Part shown: piece after piece, positions 38,520-45,705 of the stretch
Position numbering within the stretch: the stretch's first letter is position 1
Layout: each line of letters starts with the position of its first letter
Assembly (NCBI GenBank): GCA_030645955.1
Contig: JAUSMR010000129.1
Span: forward strand, 1 to 54,077
Direction of reading: 5' to 3'
Source of the DNA: Gallionella sp.
GTDB taxonomy: Bacteria > Pseudomonadota > Gammaproteobacteria > Burkholderiales > Gallionellaceae
DNA: 54,077 bases
The notes under the pieces: generated by a model
Told to the model about the DNA's origin: nothing
Database searches by the model: none
Seen by the model: the letters and a program-made list of their open reading frames with translations, nothing else
Position numbers and translations under genes: made by a program

Positions 38520-39320
38520 CTATTGAGCAATTGCAGCGGGTTCGGGCGACCACGCGGGACGTTGTATGCTGCCTGAATCGACGATCACCAGATAGCGGCC
38601 AGACCACGGCGTGGGAGTTCGATCAGGGCGAATTACCCAAAATTGTTTCCCGTTTGTCAGCGCCTGCTCATAATCGGCATCCAGAAGTCCATACCGGTCG
38701 ATGAAGGTATTCAGGGTTGCGGGTATGCGTATGCATCCTTTTGACATGGCTTTTCCCAGATGTTGTTCGAGAAGATCGGGGTCTGTCGAATGCAGCAGCA
38801 AACGCATCTGACCCAGGCCGCTGCGGCCCCATCCGCGCTCTCCCTGCGTCCAGCCAAAATCGTAGGCACGCATACCCTTGTGCCCCATGCCGCGGATACC
38901 AAAGTCGTTGAGCGTTCCTTCAGCGCGAAAATCCTTGTTGTCCAGTGAGTGCGCGAACACGCCCAGGGAGGTGATGAAATGGTTGAACTTGCCCGGTTTG
39001 CCGGTTGATGTGGGCGAGGCGCCGATAAAGTGCGAACGACCCGGCGATGCCCGCGCGTTTAGCCAATACACAAAAATCGCCTGCACGTATGGGTTGCGAT
39101 CCACCATCACCACATACTGGGATTTCATGACTGGAATCCCTGCGCTTGCCAAAGCGGCTATCAGCAACTGTGCATAGCGCGCCTGCTCCTGTTGCGGAAC
39201 ATCGAGCCGGCGATCCACTTCGCGCCGGAAGGTGAATGCAAGCGATGTCCCGTCCTCTGCCATCGACGATACGGGCGATAAGGCAAGCAGCAAGGCGATA
39301 ACCAGCAAAAATTTCTTCAT
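38520..39320 (-). CDS. Exported L,D-transpeptidase (YkuD)-like protein
   Basis: The 266-residue protein has a signal peptide (MKKFLLVIALLLALSPVSSMA, cleavage near 21). Its C-terminal half resembles the YkuD catalytic region: His177 in LLLHSTD and SKGCIRIP with Cys196 and Arg198, a Ser-Lys-Gly variant of the usual SHGCIR. Such enzymes make 3-3 cross-links in peptidoglycan or attach proteins to it. The N-terminal half (about 45-125) has no family I recognise. The replaced His in the SxGC motif and the unusual spacing lower certainty about activity. Confidence 0.78.
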   Translation of the reverse strand: MKKFLLVIALLLALSPVSSMAEDGTSLAFTFRREVDRRLDVPQQEQARYAQLLIAALASAGIPVMKSQYVVMVDRNPYVQAIFVYWLNARASPGRSHFIGASPTSTGKPGKFNHFITSLGVFAHSLDNKDFRAEGTLNDFGIRGMGHKGMRAYDFGWTQGERGWGRSGLGQMRLLLHSTDPDLLEQHLGKAMSKGCIRIPATLNTFIDRYGLLDADYEQALTNGKQFWVIRPDRTPTPWSGRYLVIVDSGSIQRPAWSPEPAAIAQ

Positions 39321-39561
39321 TCAATGATTGTAGCGGTGAACACGCGGGATGCGCGAGGCCATTTTGGCTTGCGCTGCACCGTCAAACGCGCCAGAATCAG
39401 GACGGAAAAGCTGGCTCCGGTTTTTTTGCAGGAAGCACATCCCAACCAGCTTTGACAAAGCATGTCCTGAGCCAGCCGAAGGGCGCAGCTTCCCGAGGGC
39501 ACGCTGATCCGGTTCGTACCAACAGCACCATGCCCGGTAACATCAAAGAGGAGGATAAATC

Positions 39562-40062
39562 ATGATCCGCAACCCGATAGACATCGCCAGCCGCGTAAGC
39601 CCGGAACTGTCCGGCCTCATCGAAACCATCATCAACCAGCTGGAAACCGACGAGCCGGTAACGCTCGCCTCGGTTCGCTCATTCATCGAGCATGATTTGC
39701 CTGCCGAAATCGATGAAGCCGAACATCTGCATTACTTCGACACCGTCGAATCGCTCGTCGACGAACTGGACGAGCTGATCGGGCAGTTCGGAGAATCGGC
39801 GGCAGCGGTCGACTTCATATACGCCTTTGCCAGCGAGCAACTTTCGCGGGTGATAGATGAAGTAGTCAGCGACGAGAGCCGCGACAATCCGCCGACGCTG
39901 GCAACGATCAAGGAAGCGCTGGAAAGCGGCCAGGCCAGCCGCATGGTAGGCGAGGGCGCTTTGGAGGACGATGAAGCCGACGTGCTGATGCCTGAAATCG
40001 ACAACCTGATCGACCGTTTCGGCGCCGATGCGCTGGCCGAGGAATTTTTGCGCTACGAGTAG
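39562..40062 (+). CDS. Acidic hypothetical protein with internal duplication
   Basis: I recognise no family. The 166-residue protein is strongly acidic, without a signal or TM segment. Its halves look duplicated: VTLASVRSFIE...VESLVDELDELIGQFGESAAAVDFIYAF (about 33-90) aligns with PTLATIKEALE...DVLMPEIDNLIDRFGADALAEEFLRYE (about 110-166). Each half is helical and ends with a D-L-I-x-x-F-G-x-x-A motif. GAGGAG precedes the ATG. It is flanked by minus-strand genes and probably transcribed alone. Confidence 0.75.
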   Translation: MIRNPIDIASRVSPELSGLIETIINQLETDEPVTLASVRSFIEHDLPAEIDEAEHLHYFDTVESLVDELDELIGQFGESAAAVDFIYAFASEQLSRVIDEVVSDESRDNPPTLATIKEALESGQASRMVGEGALEDDEADVLMPEIDNLIDRFGADALAEEFLRYE

Positions 40063-40175
40063 CGAAGCTGGTTCGATCCGCAGCGGCAAATGCCGGGCAG
40101 CCGTGAAGAGATAATGACGCTGGCATTATCGGCCGGCGTGTCGCCCTTATTTCATTTTCCGTTCAACAGCATTTC

Positions 40176-40230
40176 GTAGGGCGGGTCACACCCGCCGCCA
40201 GGATCAACGCCGGGCACCGCCCGCCCAACG
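40176..40230 (+). repeat. GTAGGGCGGGTCACACCCGCC palindromic repeat (type A)
   Basis: The first 20 bases equal the start of the 27720 repeat (GTAGGGCGGGTCACACCCGC); the second arm is GGGC-ACC-GCCC followed by GCCCAACG. It lies just after the 3' end of the nitroreductase-like gene. Confidence 0.8.
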
Positions 40231-40254
40231 ATCATTTTACTTTTGAATATGGAA

Positions 40255-40938
40255 TCAGAAACGTGGTGTCTTGCCCACAGGAATAAGATACAAAGGCACC
40301 TCTCCACCCGGCAGACGCAACAGATGCGAAACCCCCAGGTCGTTGAAAGCGCCCACCGGCCTCGCCCCCAGCCCCAATGCTGCCGCCTGCAACAGCAGGC
40401 TCTGGGCGGCGTGTCCTGCTTCCATGTGCACATAGCGCTCGCCGCGTTTGCCGTAGTGTGAAGTGGTGCGCTCGAACACGGCGGCGATTACCACCACCAT
40501 CGCCGCCTTGCTTATCCATGTCTGGCCGAGGGCGGCATCGGCAAGCGGCAGGCGGATATCGCCATCGGCTACCAACTCCAGACGGTGCCCGTCAGGGCGG
40601 TAGCGATACACGCCGGCGGCCAGATTCTCGACATCGCCCGCCACCAGATAAACCTCCAGCGGATAAGTCGCGCCCGCAGAAGGCGCCGTGCGCCGCTCCG
40701 GCGCGGTGACGCCCTGTGCCGCCCACGCCAGCCGCGAGACCTCGGCCAGCGTCAGCGCCCCCGGCGCAAATTCGCGCACCGAGCGGCGGCGCGCCAAGGC
40801 ATCTTCCAGACTCACAGTACCTGCCGAGGGCGGCGGAGGCAGGCTGATGCCCTGCGCCGCCGGCCCCGTTCCGGCTTCCGCAGCTGCTGCAAAATTCACC
40901 ATAAACACCGCCAGTATCGGTAAAAGTGTTTTCATCAT
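40255..40938 (-). CDS. Secreted SagB/nitroreductase-family FMN oxidoreductase
   Basis: The 227-residue protein has a signal peptide (LLPILAVFMVNFAAAAEA) and then the nitroreductase fold of SagB/ThcOx type: RRRSVREFAPGALTLAEVSRLAWAAQG, RTAPSAGATYPLEVYLV, GVYRYRPDGHRL and HMEAGHAAQSLLLQAAALGLGARPVGAF. Members bind FMN and oxidise azolines or other substrates. A signal sequence on this fold is uncommon because FMN must be supplied outside the cytoplasm. No cyclodehydratase or precursor peptide gene is nearby, so a peptide-antibiotic role is not supported. Confidence 0.85.
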   Translation of the reverse strand: MMKTLLPILAVFMVNFAAAAEAGTGPAAQGISLPPPPSAGTVSLEDALARRRSVREFAPGALTLAEVSRLAWAAQGVTAPERRTAPSAGATYPLEVYLVAGDVENLAAGVYRYRPDGHRLELVADGDIRLPLADAALGQTWISKAAMVVVIAAVFERTTSHYGKRGERYVHMEAGHAAQSLLLQAAALGLGARPVGAFNDLGVSHLLRLPGGEVPLYLIPVGKTPRF

Positions 40939-41081
40939 CGGACGAAATCATCGCACAGATTCAGCCTGAGCGCACTTGCAACGAGCGCGGCCATTGCATG
41001 CCGTATTCTGATTGGATTCGCCACTATTCAGCGCAACAGGTAGCTGTAGAGTGACAATGACGCTGACGCCTTTGCTCCAAG

Positions 41082-41309
41082 GTAGGGCGCCACCCGCCAG
41101 CTCAGGCTGTCGGGCAAAGCCCGACCCACAACCGTGTTTCTCCTGAAATGGAATCCGTTCCCCAAGTTGGGCAAAGCACATCCAGCGATCCTTAAGGTAG
41201 GGCGGGTCCCACCCGCCAGCTCAGGCCCTCGGGCAAAGCCTGACCTACGACCGTGTTTCTTTTGAAACGGAATCCGTTCTGCATGTTGGGCAATGCGCGT
41301 CCTGAGAGG
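41082..41309 (+). repeat. Tandem duplication of a ~115 bp type A repeat unit
   Basis: Unit 1 (41082-41196) and unit 2 (41197-41309) share GTAGGGCG...CACCCGCCAGCTCAGG, CGGGCAAAGCC, CCGTGTTTCT and GGAATCCGTTC. Unit 2 runs into the 3' end of the DUF3301 gene and encodes its last residues. The remainder of 40939-41244 contains nothing else I can name. Confidence 0.85.
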
Positions 41310-41670
41310 AGCAGGCAGAGGGTAGCTGCTGGGGAGCGTCCCGTATGTCTGCACAAGACAATATCTGATAAGGCTCCAGCGTTACCGACTCGACCCTTCT
41401 GCCAAGCATGACCAGACGGCCCTCAAGCCGCGAGTCGCCGGTCTCGCTGAATTCGAAACGATAGGTGCGGCGCAACACCCTGCTCCCGGCCTTGTCGCGC
41501 ACCAGCGCCAGCGAAATGTTGGCGACCGTGTCGTCGAGAAATTGCACGTTCGCATCGTCGCAGACCCTTTTTCCCTTGGCCCGGGCGACCTCAAGCGCGC
41601 TCAGACTGACGAACCAGAACCACCCCAGCGCGGCCAACAACAGCAGTAAAAGCAAACTTGCCACGTCCAT
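41245..41670 (-). CDS. DUF3301 family membrane-anchored protein
   Basis: The 141-residue protein has an N-terminal TM helix (LLLLLLLAALGWFWFVSL) and the DUF3301 core: EVARAKGKRVC, VQFLDDTVA, RRTYRFEFSETGDSRLEGRLVMLGRRVESVTLEPY. Function is unknown. The core ends near residue 105. The tail (SSQDAHCPTCRTDSVSKETRS) is encoded by the adjoining repeat, so the original stop was probably lost and replaced. Confidence 0.8.
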   Translation of the reverse strand: MDVASLLLLLLLAALGWFWFVSLSALEVARAKGKRVCDDANVQFLDDTVANISLALVRDKAGSRVLRRTYRFEFSETGDSRLEGRLVMLGRRVESVTLEPYQILSCADIRDAPQQLPSACSSQDAHCPTCRTDSVSKETRS

Positions 41671-41794
41671 TTTTTGAGAAATCCTGAATTACCAACCGCG
41701 AAAGTTTAACCGAAATTGGAGGATGCTCTTTCAGCAAACCGCAATGAGAAACCATTCTTGGCAGCAGGTGTTGCCGGAGTGTCACCAACCCCCG

Positions 41795-43357
41795 TTACCT
41801 GGCCAGTTCAGCCCTTTCAATGATCACCCGATAGAGCTTCAGGCCGGCCGTTGTTAATACGCGCACGCCCGCCAGCTGGAGCTGACCGCGTTGTTTGGGG
41901 TCGATGTGTGATGCGACCAGCAAGGAGCTGGTCTGTGCGCTGGGCTGCCCGGTTGCCGCATCCAGGCGCACCACCCGCACATAGACATTGGCAACGGCCG
42001 AGCCGGTGGGGTTGTATACGACAGCAAACACATTCCCCGTGATGTCTGCCTGGGCAGCGGCCTGCAGATATTTGGCCGGATTGCGCGGCAGGTCGAGTCG
42101 CTCGTATTGCGCCATCGATGATTTGCCCACATCGGAGTTTGAACCAGCCGCAGTCTGGTAGTGCGCTAAAGCGGTATCCACATCACCCCGGGCTTCTGCA
42201 AGCTGGCCCAGCAAATAATGGCTGGTCGCAGTGGGCAACAGCTCGTTGCTGCGCTTGAGATAAGGTTCTGCTTCAGCCTGCCGCCCCAGGCTGGCCAGTG
42301 CAACACCCATCTGCACATGCGGCCGGAAATAATCCGGCTGCAACTTGATGGCTTGCCGGTAGTAGCCCAGTGCTTCTTCGCCGTGGTTTTGCTTCATCGC
42401 GATATCGCCCTGCAGCTCATGAAAGCGCGCCTCGCGCGGCTCGGCCTCGACGGCCTGCCTGGCTAATCCGGCAGCCTGGCTGACATCACCCTTGGCCAAT
42501 GCCTTCACGCCGTCGTCATACGCCTTATAGACAGCTTGAGCGGCTTTCAGCTTGCCCACCTTTTGCGCATAGATCTCTCTGCCCCAATCGCCACCCGCAC
42601 CCAGCTCGGCGAGCGCGGCCTTGTTGGCGGCAACGCGCGCATCAGAAGGCGGGTGGCTGGCAAACAAACCCTCGATGAAACTGGATTTGCGATCCTTGCT
42701 CAGGCGCACAAACGTCTCTTGCAGCGTCACCGCGGCGGTGGGGTCATACCCCGCCTTCTTCATGTAACGCATGCCGTACAGATCCGCTTCCGATTCCTCG
42801 TCGCGTCCAAACTGGGTGGCGATGAGCTGCGAGCTCAATTGCGCGCCGCCCACGATCAGACTTGCATAGCTCTTGTCCTGGGCGGCAACGCCTGCCGCCA
42901 TCACCGCACCCTGCAGCAGCATGCCGGTCTCTATTTTTTGCGCACCGTGCCGTGCCGCCGCATGGACGATCTCATGGGCCAGTACAGCGGCAAGTTCCGC
43001 TTCGCTTTCCAGTTCGTAAAGCAGGCCGCGATTGAACGCGATCTTCCCGCCCGGCAAGGCCCAGGCATTGGGCACGGAATCATTCAACATGACGAATTCA
43101 TAAGGCAATTGCCGATCGGAAACCGCCGCGAGCTTGTTGCCCACACTCTGCACATAGGCGGTCAATTCCGGATCGATGATGTAATCCCCGCCCTGCTGTT
43201 GGCGCGCCGGCGCATAGTTCTCCTGTCCGATGGATAGCTCCTGCGATTCGGAAACCAATTGAAGTTCCCGCTTGTGCGTCACCGGGTTGGTGCCGCAACC
43301 GTCCAACAAAAATATCAACGCAAAGACGGCAAACTTGCAGATGTCGGTTTTCAGCAT
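41795..43357 (-). CDS. M48 metalloprotease with TPR repeats, BepA/LoiP-like lipoprotein
   Basis: The 520-residue protein has a lipoprotein-like signal (VFALIFLLDGC, Cys21), an M48 protease domain with HEIVH (H128, E129, H132) and the third zinc ligand in ESEAD (E190), then TPR repeats from about 290 to 430. BepA-type proteins assemble or degrade outer-membrane proteins in the periplasm. The lipobox reads LDGC, with Asp at -2, which is atypical; a truncated copy of this gene at 44930 has the normal LSGC. The start at 43357 is chosen because AAGGAG lies 6 bases upstream; 43360 is the alternative. Confidence 0.9.
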   Translation of the reverse strand: MLKTDICKFAVFALIFLLDGCGTNPVTHKRELQLVSESQELSIGQENYAPARQQQGGDYIIDPELTAYVQSVGNKLAAVSDRQLPYEFVMLNDSVPNAWALPGGKIAFNRGLLYELESEAELAAVLAHEIVHAAARHGAQKIETGMLLQGAVMAAGVAAQDKSYASLIVGGAQLSSQLIATQFGRDEESEADLYGMRYMKKAGYDPTAAVTLQETFVRLSKDRKSSFIEGLFASHPPSDARVAANKAALAELGAGGDWGREIYAQKVGKLKAAQAVYKAYDDGVKALAKGDVSQAAGLARQAVEAEPREARFHELQGDIAMKQNHGEEALGYYRQAIKLQPDYFRPHVQMGVALASLGRQAEAEPYLKRSNELLPTATSHYLLGQLAEARGDVDTALAHYQTAAGSNSDVGKSSMAQYERLDLPRNPAKYLQAAAQADITGNVFAVVYNPTGSAVANVYVRVVRLDAATGQPSAQTSSLLVASHIDPKQRGQLQLAGVRVLTTAGLKLYRVIIERAELAR

Positions 43358-43592
43358 CATTCGCTCCTTAGTGTTGTAGGCGGCCCGGATCAGCGAGACA
43401 TGAATCATTTTAGCAGGAGTAGGGCAGGCAACTTTGCCCGCAATACTCCCTCTCCCGCAAGCGGGATAACCAGTGACTTGGCTGCGGTCTTTGGCAGCCT
43501 AGTCGAATGGCTAGTTGTTCCATTTAGAGGGGTGTTGAGCAGCAAACTTAGCCAGTCAAACGCCTAAATCTGATAGGATTCGCCGCTACTAG
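43259..43592 (-). repeat. M48 gene 5' end and upstream region, copy 1 of 3
   Basis: This segment covers the first ~33 codons of the protease gene, its ribosome site and the upstream sequence as far as the motif AAATCTGATAGGATTCGCCGCTA. Copies 2 (44934-45213) and 3 (46163-46266) repeat parts of it. Copy 1 alone holds an inserted ~65-base dispersed repeat at 43466-43533 (inverted match to 34783). From 43593 to 43763 no gene is seen. Confidence 0.85.
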
Positions 43593-43775
43593 CACAAGCG
43601 AAGAATTGAATGCGGCAATTGAAGGTAAGCCAAACCAAAACACATGGCTTGAGAAATTGTTTTCGATACGCTGGACTATCTGATAGTAATGACCAGCGAT
43701 ATCCTGGCTGACTAGCTGGGAAAACAATGGGGCAGCAAGCAAAATGTAAATGTTTCACCGTGAATGGAGTTATAT

Positions 43776-44066
43776 ATGGATCGCACCAGAGCACTACAAC
43801 TACTCACTCAACACAAGGCGCAATTGTCCAAACAATTTGGCGTAACCCGTTTAGCCTTGTTTGGCTCCACGGTGCGCGATGCCGCCCGTGATGATAGCGA
43901 TGTGGACGTGCTTGTGGCTTTTGAAGGAGCGGCAACCTCCAAGCGCTACTTCGGCGTCCAGTTCTATCTGGAAGACTTGTTGAAGTGTCCGGTGGATCTG
44001 GTAACCGAAAAGGCGCTTCGTCCCGAACTGCGTCCATCCATCGAACGGGAGATGGTCAGTGTCTGA
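43776..44066 (+). CDS. MntA-type nucleotidyltransferase antitoxin (HEPN partner lost)
   Basis: The 96-residue minimal nucleotidyltransferase has the motif LALFGSTVRDAARDDSDVDVLV: the GS and two Asp residues of the catalytic triad set. MntA antitoxins AMPylate HEPN RNase toxins. ATG 43776 follows GGAG by 6 bases; the in-frame ATG at 43764 lies before that site. The expected HEPN gene is reduced to a 5' stub overlapping the MntA stop, so the antitoxin is an orphan. Confidence 0.88.
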   Translation: MDRTRALQLLTQHKAQLSKQFGVTRLALFGSTVRDAARDDSDVDVLVAFEGAATSKRYFGVQFYLEDLLKCPVDLVTEKALRPELRPSIEREMVSV

Positions 44067-44094
44067 GCGCGAGTGGCGCTTTTACCCCGTTTGA
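44059..44094 (+). pseudogene. 5' stub of a HEPN (DUF86) toxin gene
   Basis: GTG 44059 opens a frame reading MSEREWRFYPV then stop. The first nine residues match the usual N-terminus of DUF86/HEPN toxins encoded directly after MntA, and the 8-base overlap is the family norm. Everything after Tyr9 has been replaced by the upstream region of the AbrB/PIN pair. The stub is too short to be a toxin. It is inferred from family knowledge, not from an alignment. Confidence 0.6.
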
Positions 44095-44121
44095 TGCTTG
44101 ATTTTTTGCGGCATATAGCAT

Positions 44122-44142
44122 AAAGTAAGGAATCCTTACTTT
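44122..44142 (+). promoter_or_regulatory. Candidate operator of the AbrB/PIN pair
   Basis: AAAGTAAGGA and TCCTTACTTT form a perfect 10 bp inverted repeat around one base, 18 bp before the antitoxin start. AbrB-fold antitoxins usually repress their own promoter at such sites. Confidence 0.65.
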
Positions 44143-44160
44143 CCGAATCGGAGCATTATC

Positions 44161-44406
44161 ATGCTGGCTAAAATGACCTCTAAAAATCAGCTCACCCTGC
44201 CCAAGAGCGTGACCGCCGTTGTTGGCCCTGCGGAATACTTCGATGTGGAAGCCCGCAACGGCCAGATCGTGCTCACCCCGGTGCGCATTCAGCGTGGCGA
44301 TGCCGTGCGCGCCAAACTGGCCGAACTGGACTTGAACGAGCAGGATATTGCCGATGCGGTCGCATGGGTGCGAAAATCACCTGCTACTAACAAATCACGC
44401 AAGTAA
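44161..44406 (+). CDS. AbrB/SpoVT swapped-hairpin antitoxin
   Basis: The 81-residue protein starts with the swapped-hairpin DNA-binding fold (MLAKMTSKNQLTLPKSVTAVVG, then YFDVEARNGQIVLTPV). A C-terminal helix (GDAVRAKLAELDLNEQDIADAVAWVR) likely holds the toxin. Its stop overlaps the PIN toxin ATG (TAATG), and a perfect palindrome just upstream is its likely operator. Confidence 0.87.
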   Translation: MLAKMTSKNQLTLPKSVTAVVGPAEYFDVEARNGQIVLTPVRIQRGDAVRAKLAELDLNEQDIADAVAWVRKSPATNKSRK

Positions 44407-44840
44407 TGCCGCGATCCAAACCTGTACCCCGCGTCGTAATCGACACCAATCTGGTGTTGTCCGCGCTGGTATTTGCTCATGGACGACTGGCGCCGCTACG
44501 CCATGCATGGCAAGGCACGCACTGTCAGCCGCTGGTATCAAGCGTCACTGCTACAGAACTCATACGTGTGCTCGCATACCCGAAATTCAAACTCACTGCC
44601 GCAGAACAGCAGGAACTGCTTGCCGACTATCTACCCTATTGCACCACCGTGCGCATGCCCGCCAAGCCACCCGCAACACCCGCCTGCCGCGACCCGTTCG
44701 ACTTGCCTTTTCTGCAACTCGCCGTAGCGGGTAAGGCGAAATACCTGGTTACCGGTGACCGGGATCTACTGAGTCTCGCTGGCCAGTTTGTCTGTCCCAT
44801 CATCACCGCCGATCAATTCATAAAAGCTCAAAACCTGTAA
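44406..44840 (+). CDS. PIN-domain toxin (COG1569 type)
   Basis: The 144-residue putative RNase has the PIN acidic residues: Asp13 in VVIDTNLVLSAL, the Glu of SVTATELIRVL, and the Asp residues of RDPFDLPFLQLA and VTGDRDLL. Members cleave RNA with Mg2+ or Mn2+ and pair with AbrB-like antitoxins, as here. It directly precedes a 7-base minisatellite and the truncated protease copy. Confidence 0.88.
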   Translation: MPRSKPVPRVVIDTNLVLSALVFAHGRLAPLRHAWQGTHCQPLVSSVTATELIRVLAYPKFKLTAAEQQELLADYLPYCTTVRMPAKPPATPACRDPFDLPFLQLAVAGKAKYLVTGDRDLLSLAGQFVCPIITADQFIKAQNL

Positions 44841-44860
44841 TCGCATTTTTGCGCCTTTAT

Positions 44861-44923
44861 CCTCAGTCCTCAGTCCTCAGTCCTCAGTCCTCAGTCCCCA
44901 GTCCTCAGTCCCCAGTCCCCAGT
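44861..44923 (+). repeat. 7-base minisatellite, nine CCTCAGT/CCCCAGT units
   Basis: Nine head-to-tail heptamers are seen: the first five are CCTCAGT, then CCCCAGT and CCTCAGT alternate with two final CCCCAGT. The array sits 20 bp after the PIN stop and 7 bp before the truncated protease copy, at a duplication junction. Slippage would change its length. Confidence 0.93.
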
Positions 44924-44929
44924 CCTGCT

Positions 44930-45031
44930 TTATTGCAGTTCCCGCTTGTGCGTCACAGGATTGGTGCCGCAACCGGACAACAAAAATATCAACGCAAAGA
45001 CGGCAAGCTTGCAGATGTCGGTTTTCAGCAT
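44930..45031 (-). pseudogene. Truncated duplicate of the M48 lipoprotein protease (first 33 codons)
   Basis: On the minus strand the frame reads like the start of the intact protease: MLKTDICK, the hydrophobic signal, LLSGC, GTNPVTHKRELQ, then TAA exactly where the real gene continues LVSESQ. The ribosome site AAGGAG and upstream sequence are copied too. The fragment keeps a normal lipobox, unlike the intact gene. It could still produce a 33-residue lipopeptide but not a protease. Confidence 0.9.
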
Positions 45032-45213
45032 CATTCGCTCCTTAGTGTTGTAGGCCGCCCGGATCAGCGAGACATGAATTATTCTAGCAGGAGTAGGGCG
45101 GGCCACTTTGCCCGCCACATCTATTACCCTCTCACGCGGGAGGAAGAGGGGAGTTGTGAGCCAATCGCGGCCATTCATACGCCGAAATCTGTCAGGATTC
45201 GGCGCTAGCCAGC
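44934..45213 (-). repeat. M48 5'/upstream segment, copy 2 of 3
   Basis: It matches 43259-43440 across the start codon and promoter region, then continues with CACATCTATTACCCTCTCACG...ATACGCCGAAATCTGTCAGG, which is shared with copy 3. It lacks the ~65-base element inserted in copy 1. Bases 45214-45379 after it hold only a 15-base direct repeat (TATCTCGCGGGAATG at 45299 and 45316). Confidence 0.88.
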
Positions 45214-45379
45214 GCACCAGATAACTACAAAAAGATAACGACGCTGACCCCTCCAACCTTCCCTCCAACCGTCGAAACATAAAACAATTTGACTCCGGTA
45301 TCTCGCGGGAATGTGTATCTCGCGGGAATGACAAAGCTGATGGATTGTCCGGGTTCAAAGAAATCACCATTGAACAACA

Positions 45380-45394
45380 TAACCTATTAGGTTA
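45380..45394 (+). promoter_or_regulatory. MqsA-type operator palindrome
   Basis: TAACCT-ATT-AGGTTA is a perfect palindrome 10 bp before the mqsR start. It matches the TAACCT(N3)AGGTTA sites bound by MqsA in Escherichia coli, so the promoter is probably still repressed by the downstream antitoxin. Confidence 0.85.
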
Positions 45395-45404
45395 ATATCT
45401 GCCT

Positions 45405-45581
45405 ATGGAAAAAAAGAAGCCTAACTACTTGCTGTCCGATGTACTGGCAATCGTCGCTGACAGTGGAGTCGATGCTTTTACTCAGACTGCTTTGCATGGC
45501 GCTTGGGATTTGGGGCTGAGTTCCGAGGGTGCGGTTGCAGTAGTGCTTGGCCTTCGGCAAACGAATTTTTATCCCACATGA
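45405..45581 (+). pseudogene. mqsR: Truncated mqsR toxin gene
   Basis: ATG 45405 opens a 58-codon frame whose pattern follows MqsR: MEKKKPNYLLSDV, ALHGAWDLGLSSEG, VVLGLRQTNFYPT. Full MqsR is about 98 residues and continues after the FY motif with the RNase core. Here a stop comes four residues after Asn-Phe and a shifted frame resumes as SHMNRYTM before a type B palindrome begins at 45596. Loss of the C-terminal half should remove RNase activity. It is small and easily missed by gene callers. Confidence 0.78.
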
Positions 45582-45595
45582 ACCGTTACACAATG

Positions 45596-45680
45596 TCCCC
45601 TCTCCCTTGCAGGGAGAGGGCTAGGGAGAGGGTAGAAACGCAACCTTCCCGCCATATCAACCTACATCCTAGCCTTCCGG
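45596..45680 (+). repeat. Type B palindromic repeat inside the mqsR remnant
   Basis: A CTCTCCCTTGCAGGGAGAG hairpin, then GGTAGAAACG and CATCCTAGCC, follow the same plan as the copies at 32345 and 34976. It occupies the place of the missing mqsR 3' half, up to the mqsA ribosome site. Confidence 0.8.
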
Positions 45681-45705
45681 GACTCACAGTTTAAGGAGAA
45701 ATGAG

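Noticed and set aside
40255..40938. SagB-like protein as part of a thiazole/oxazole peptide cluster
   Set aside because: No cyclodehydratase, precursor peptide or dedicated transporter is nearby, and the protein has a signal peptide.
43600..43708. Protein-like stretch (LNAAIEGKPNQNTWLEKLFS) between the M48 gene and mntA
   Set aside because: There is no start or ribosome site and it stops after about 30 codons; it may be a gene remnant but nothing supports a name.
44861..44923. Heptamer array as a CRISPR array
   Set aside because: Units are 7 bases with no spacers and no cas genes are present.
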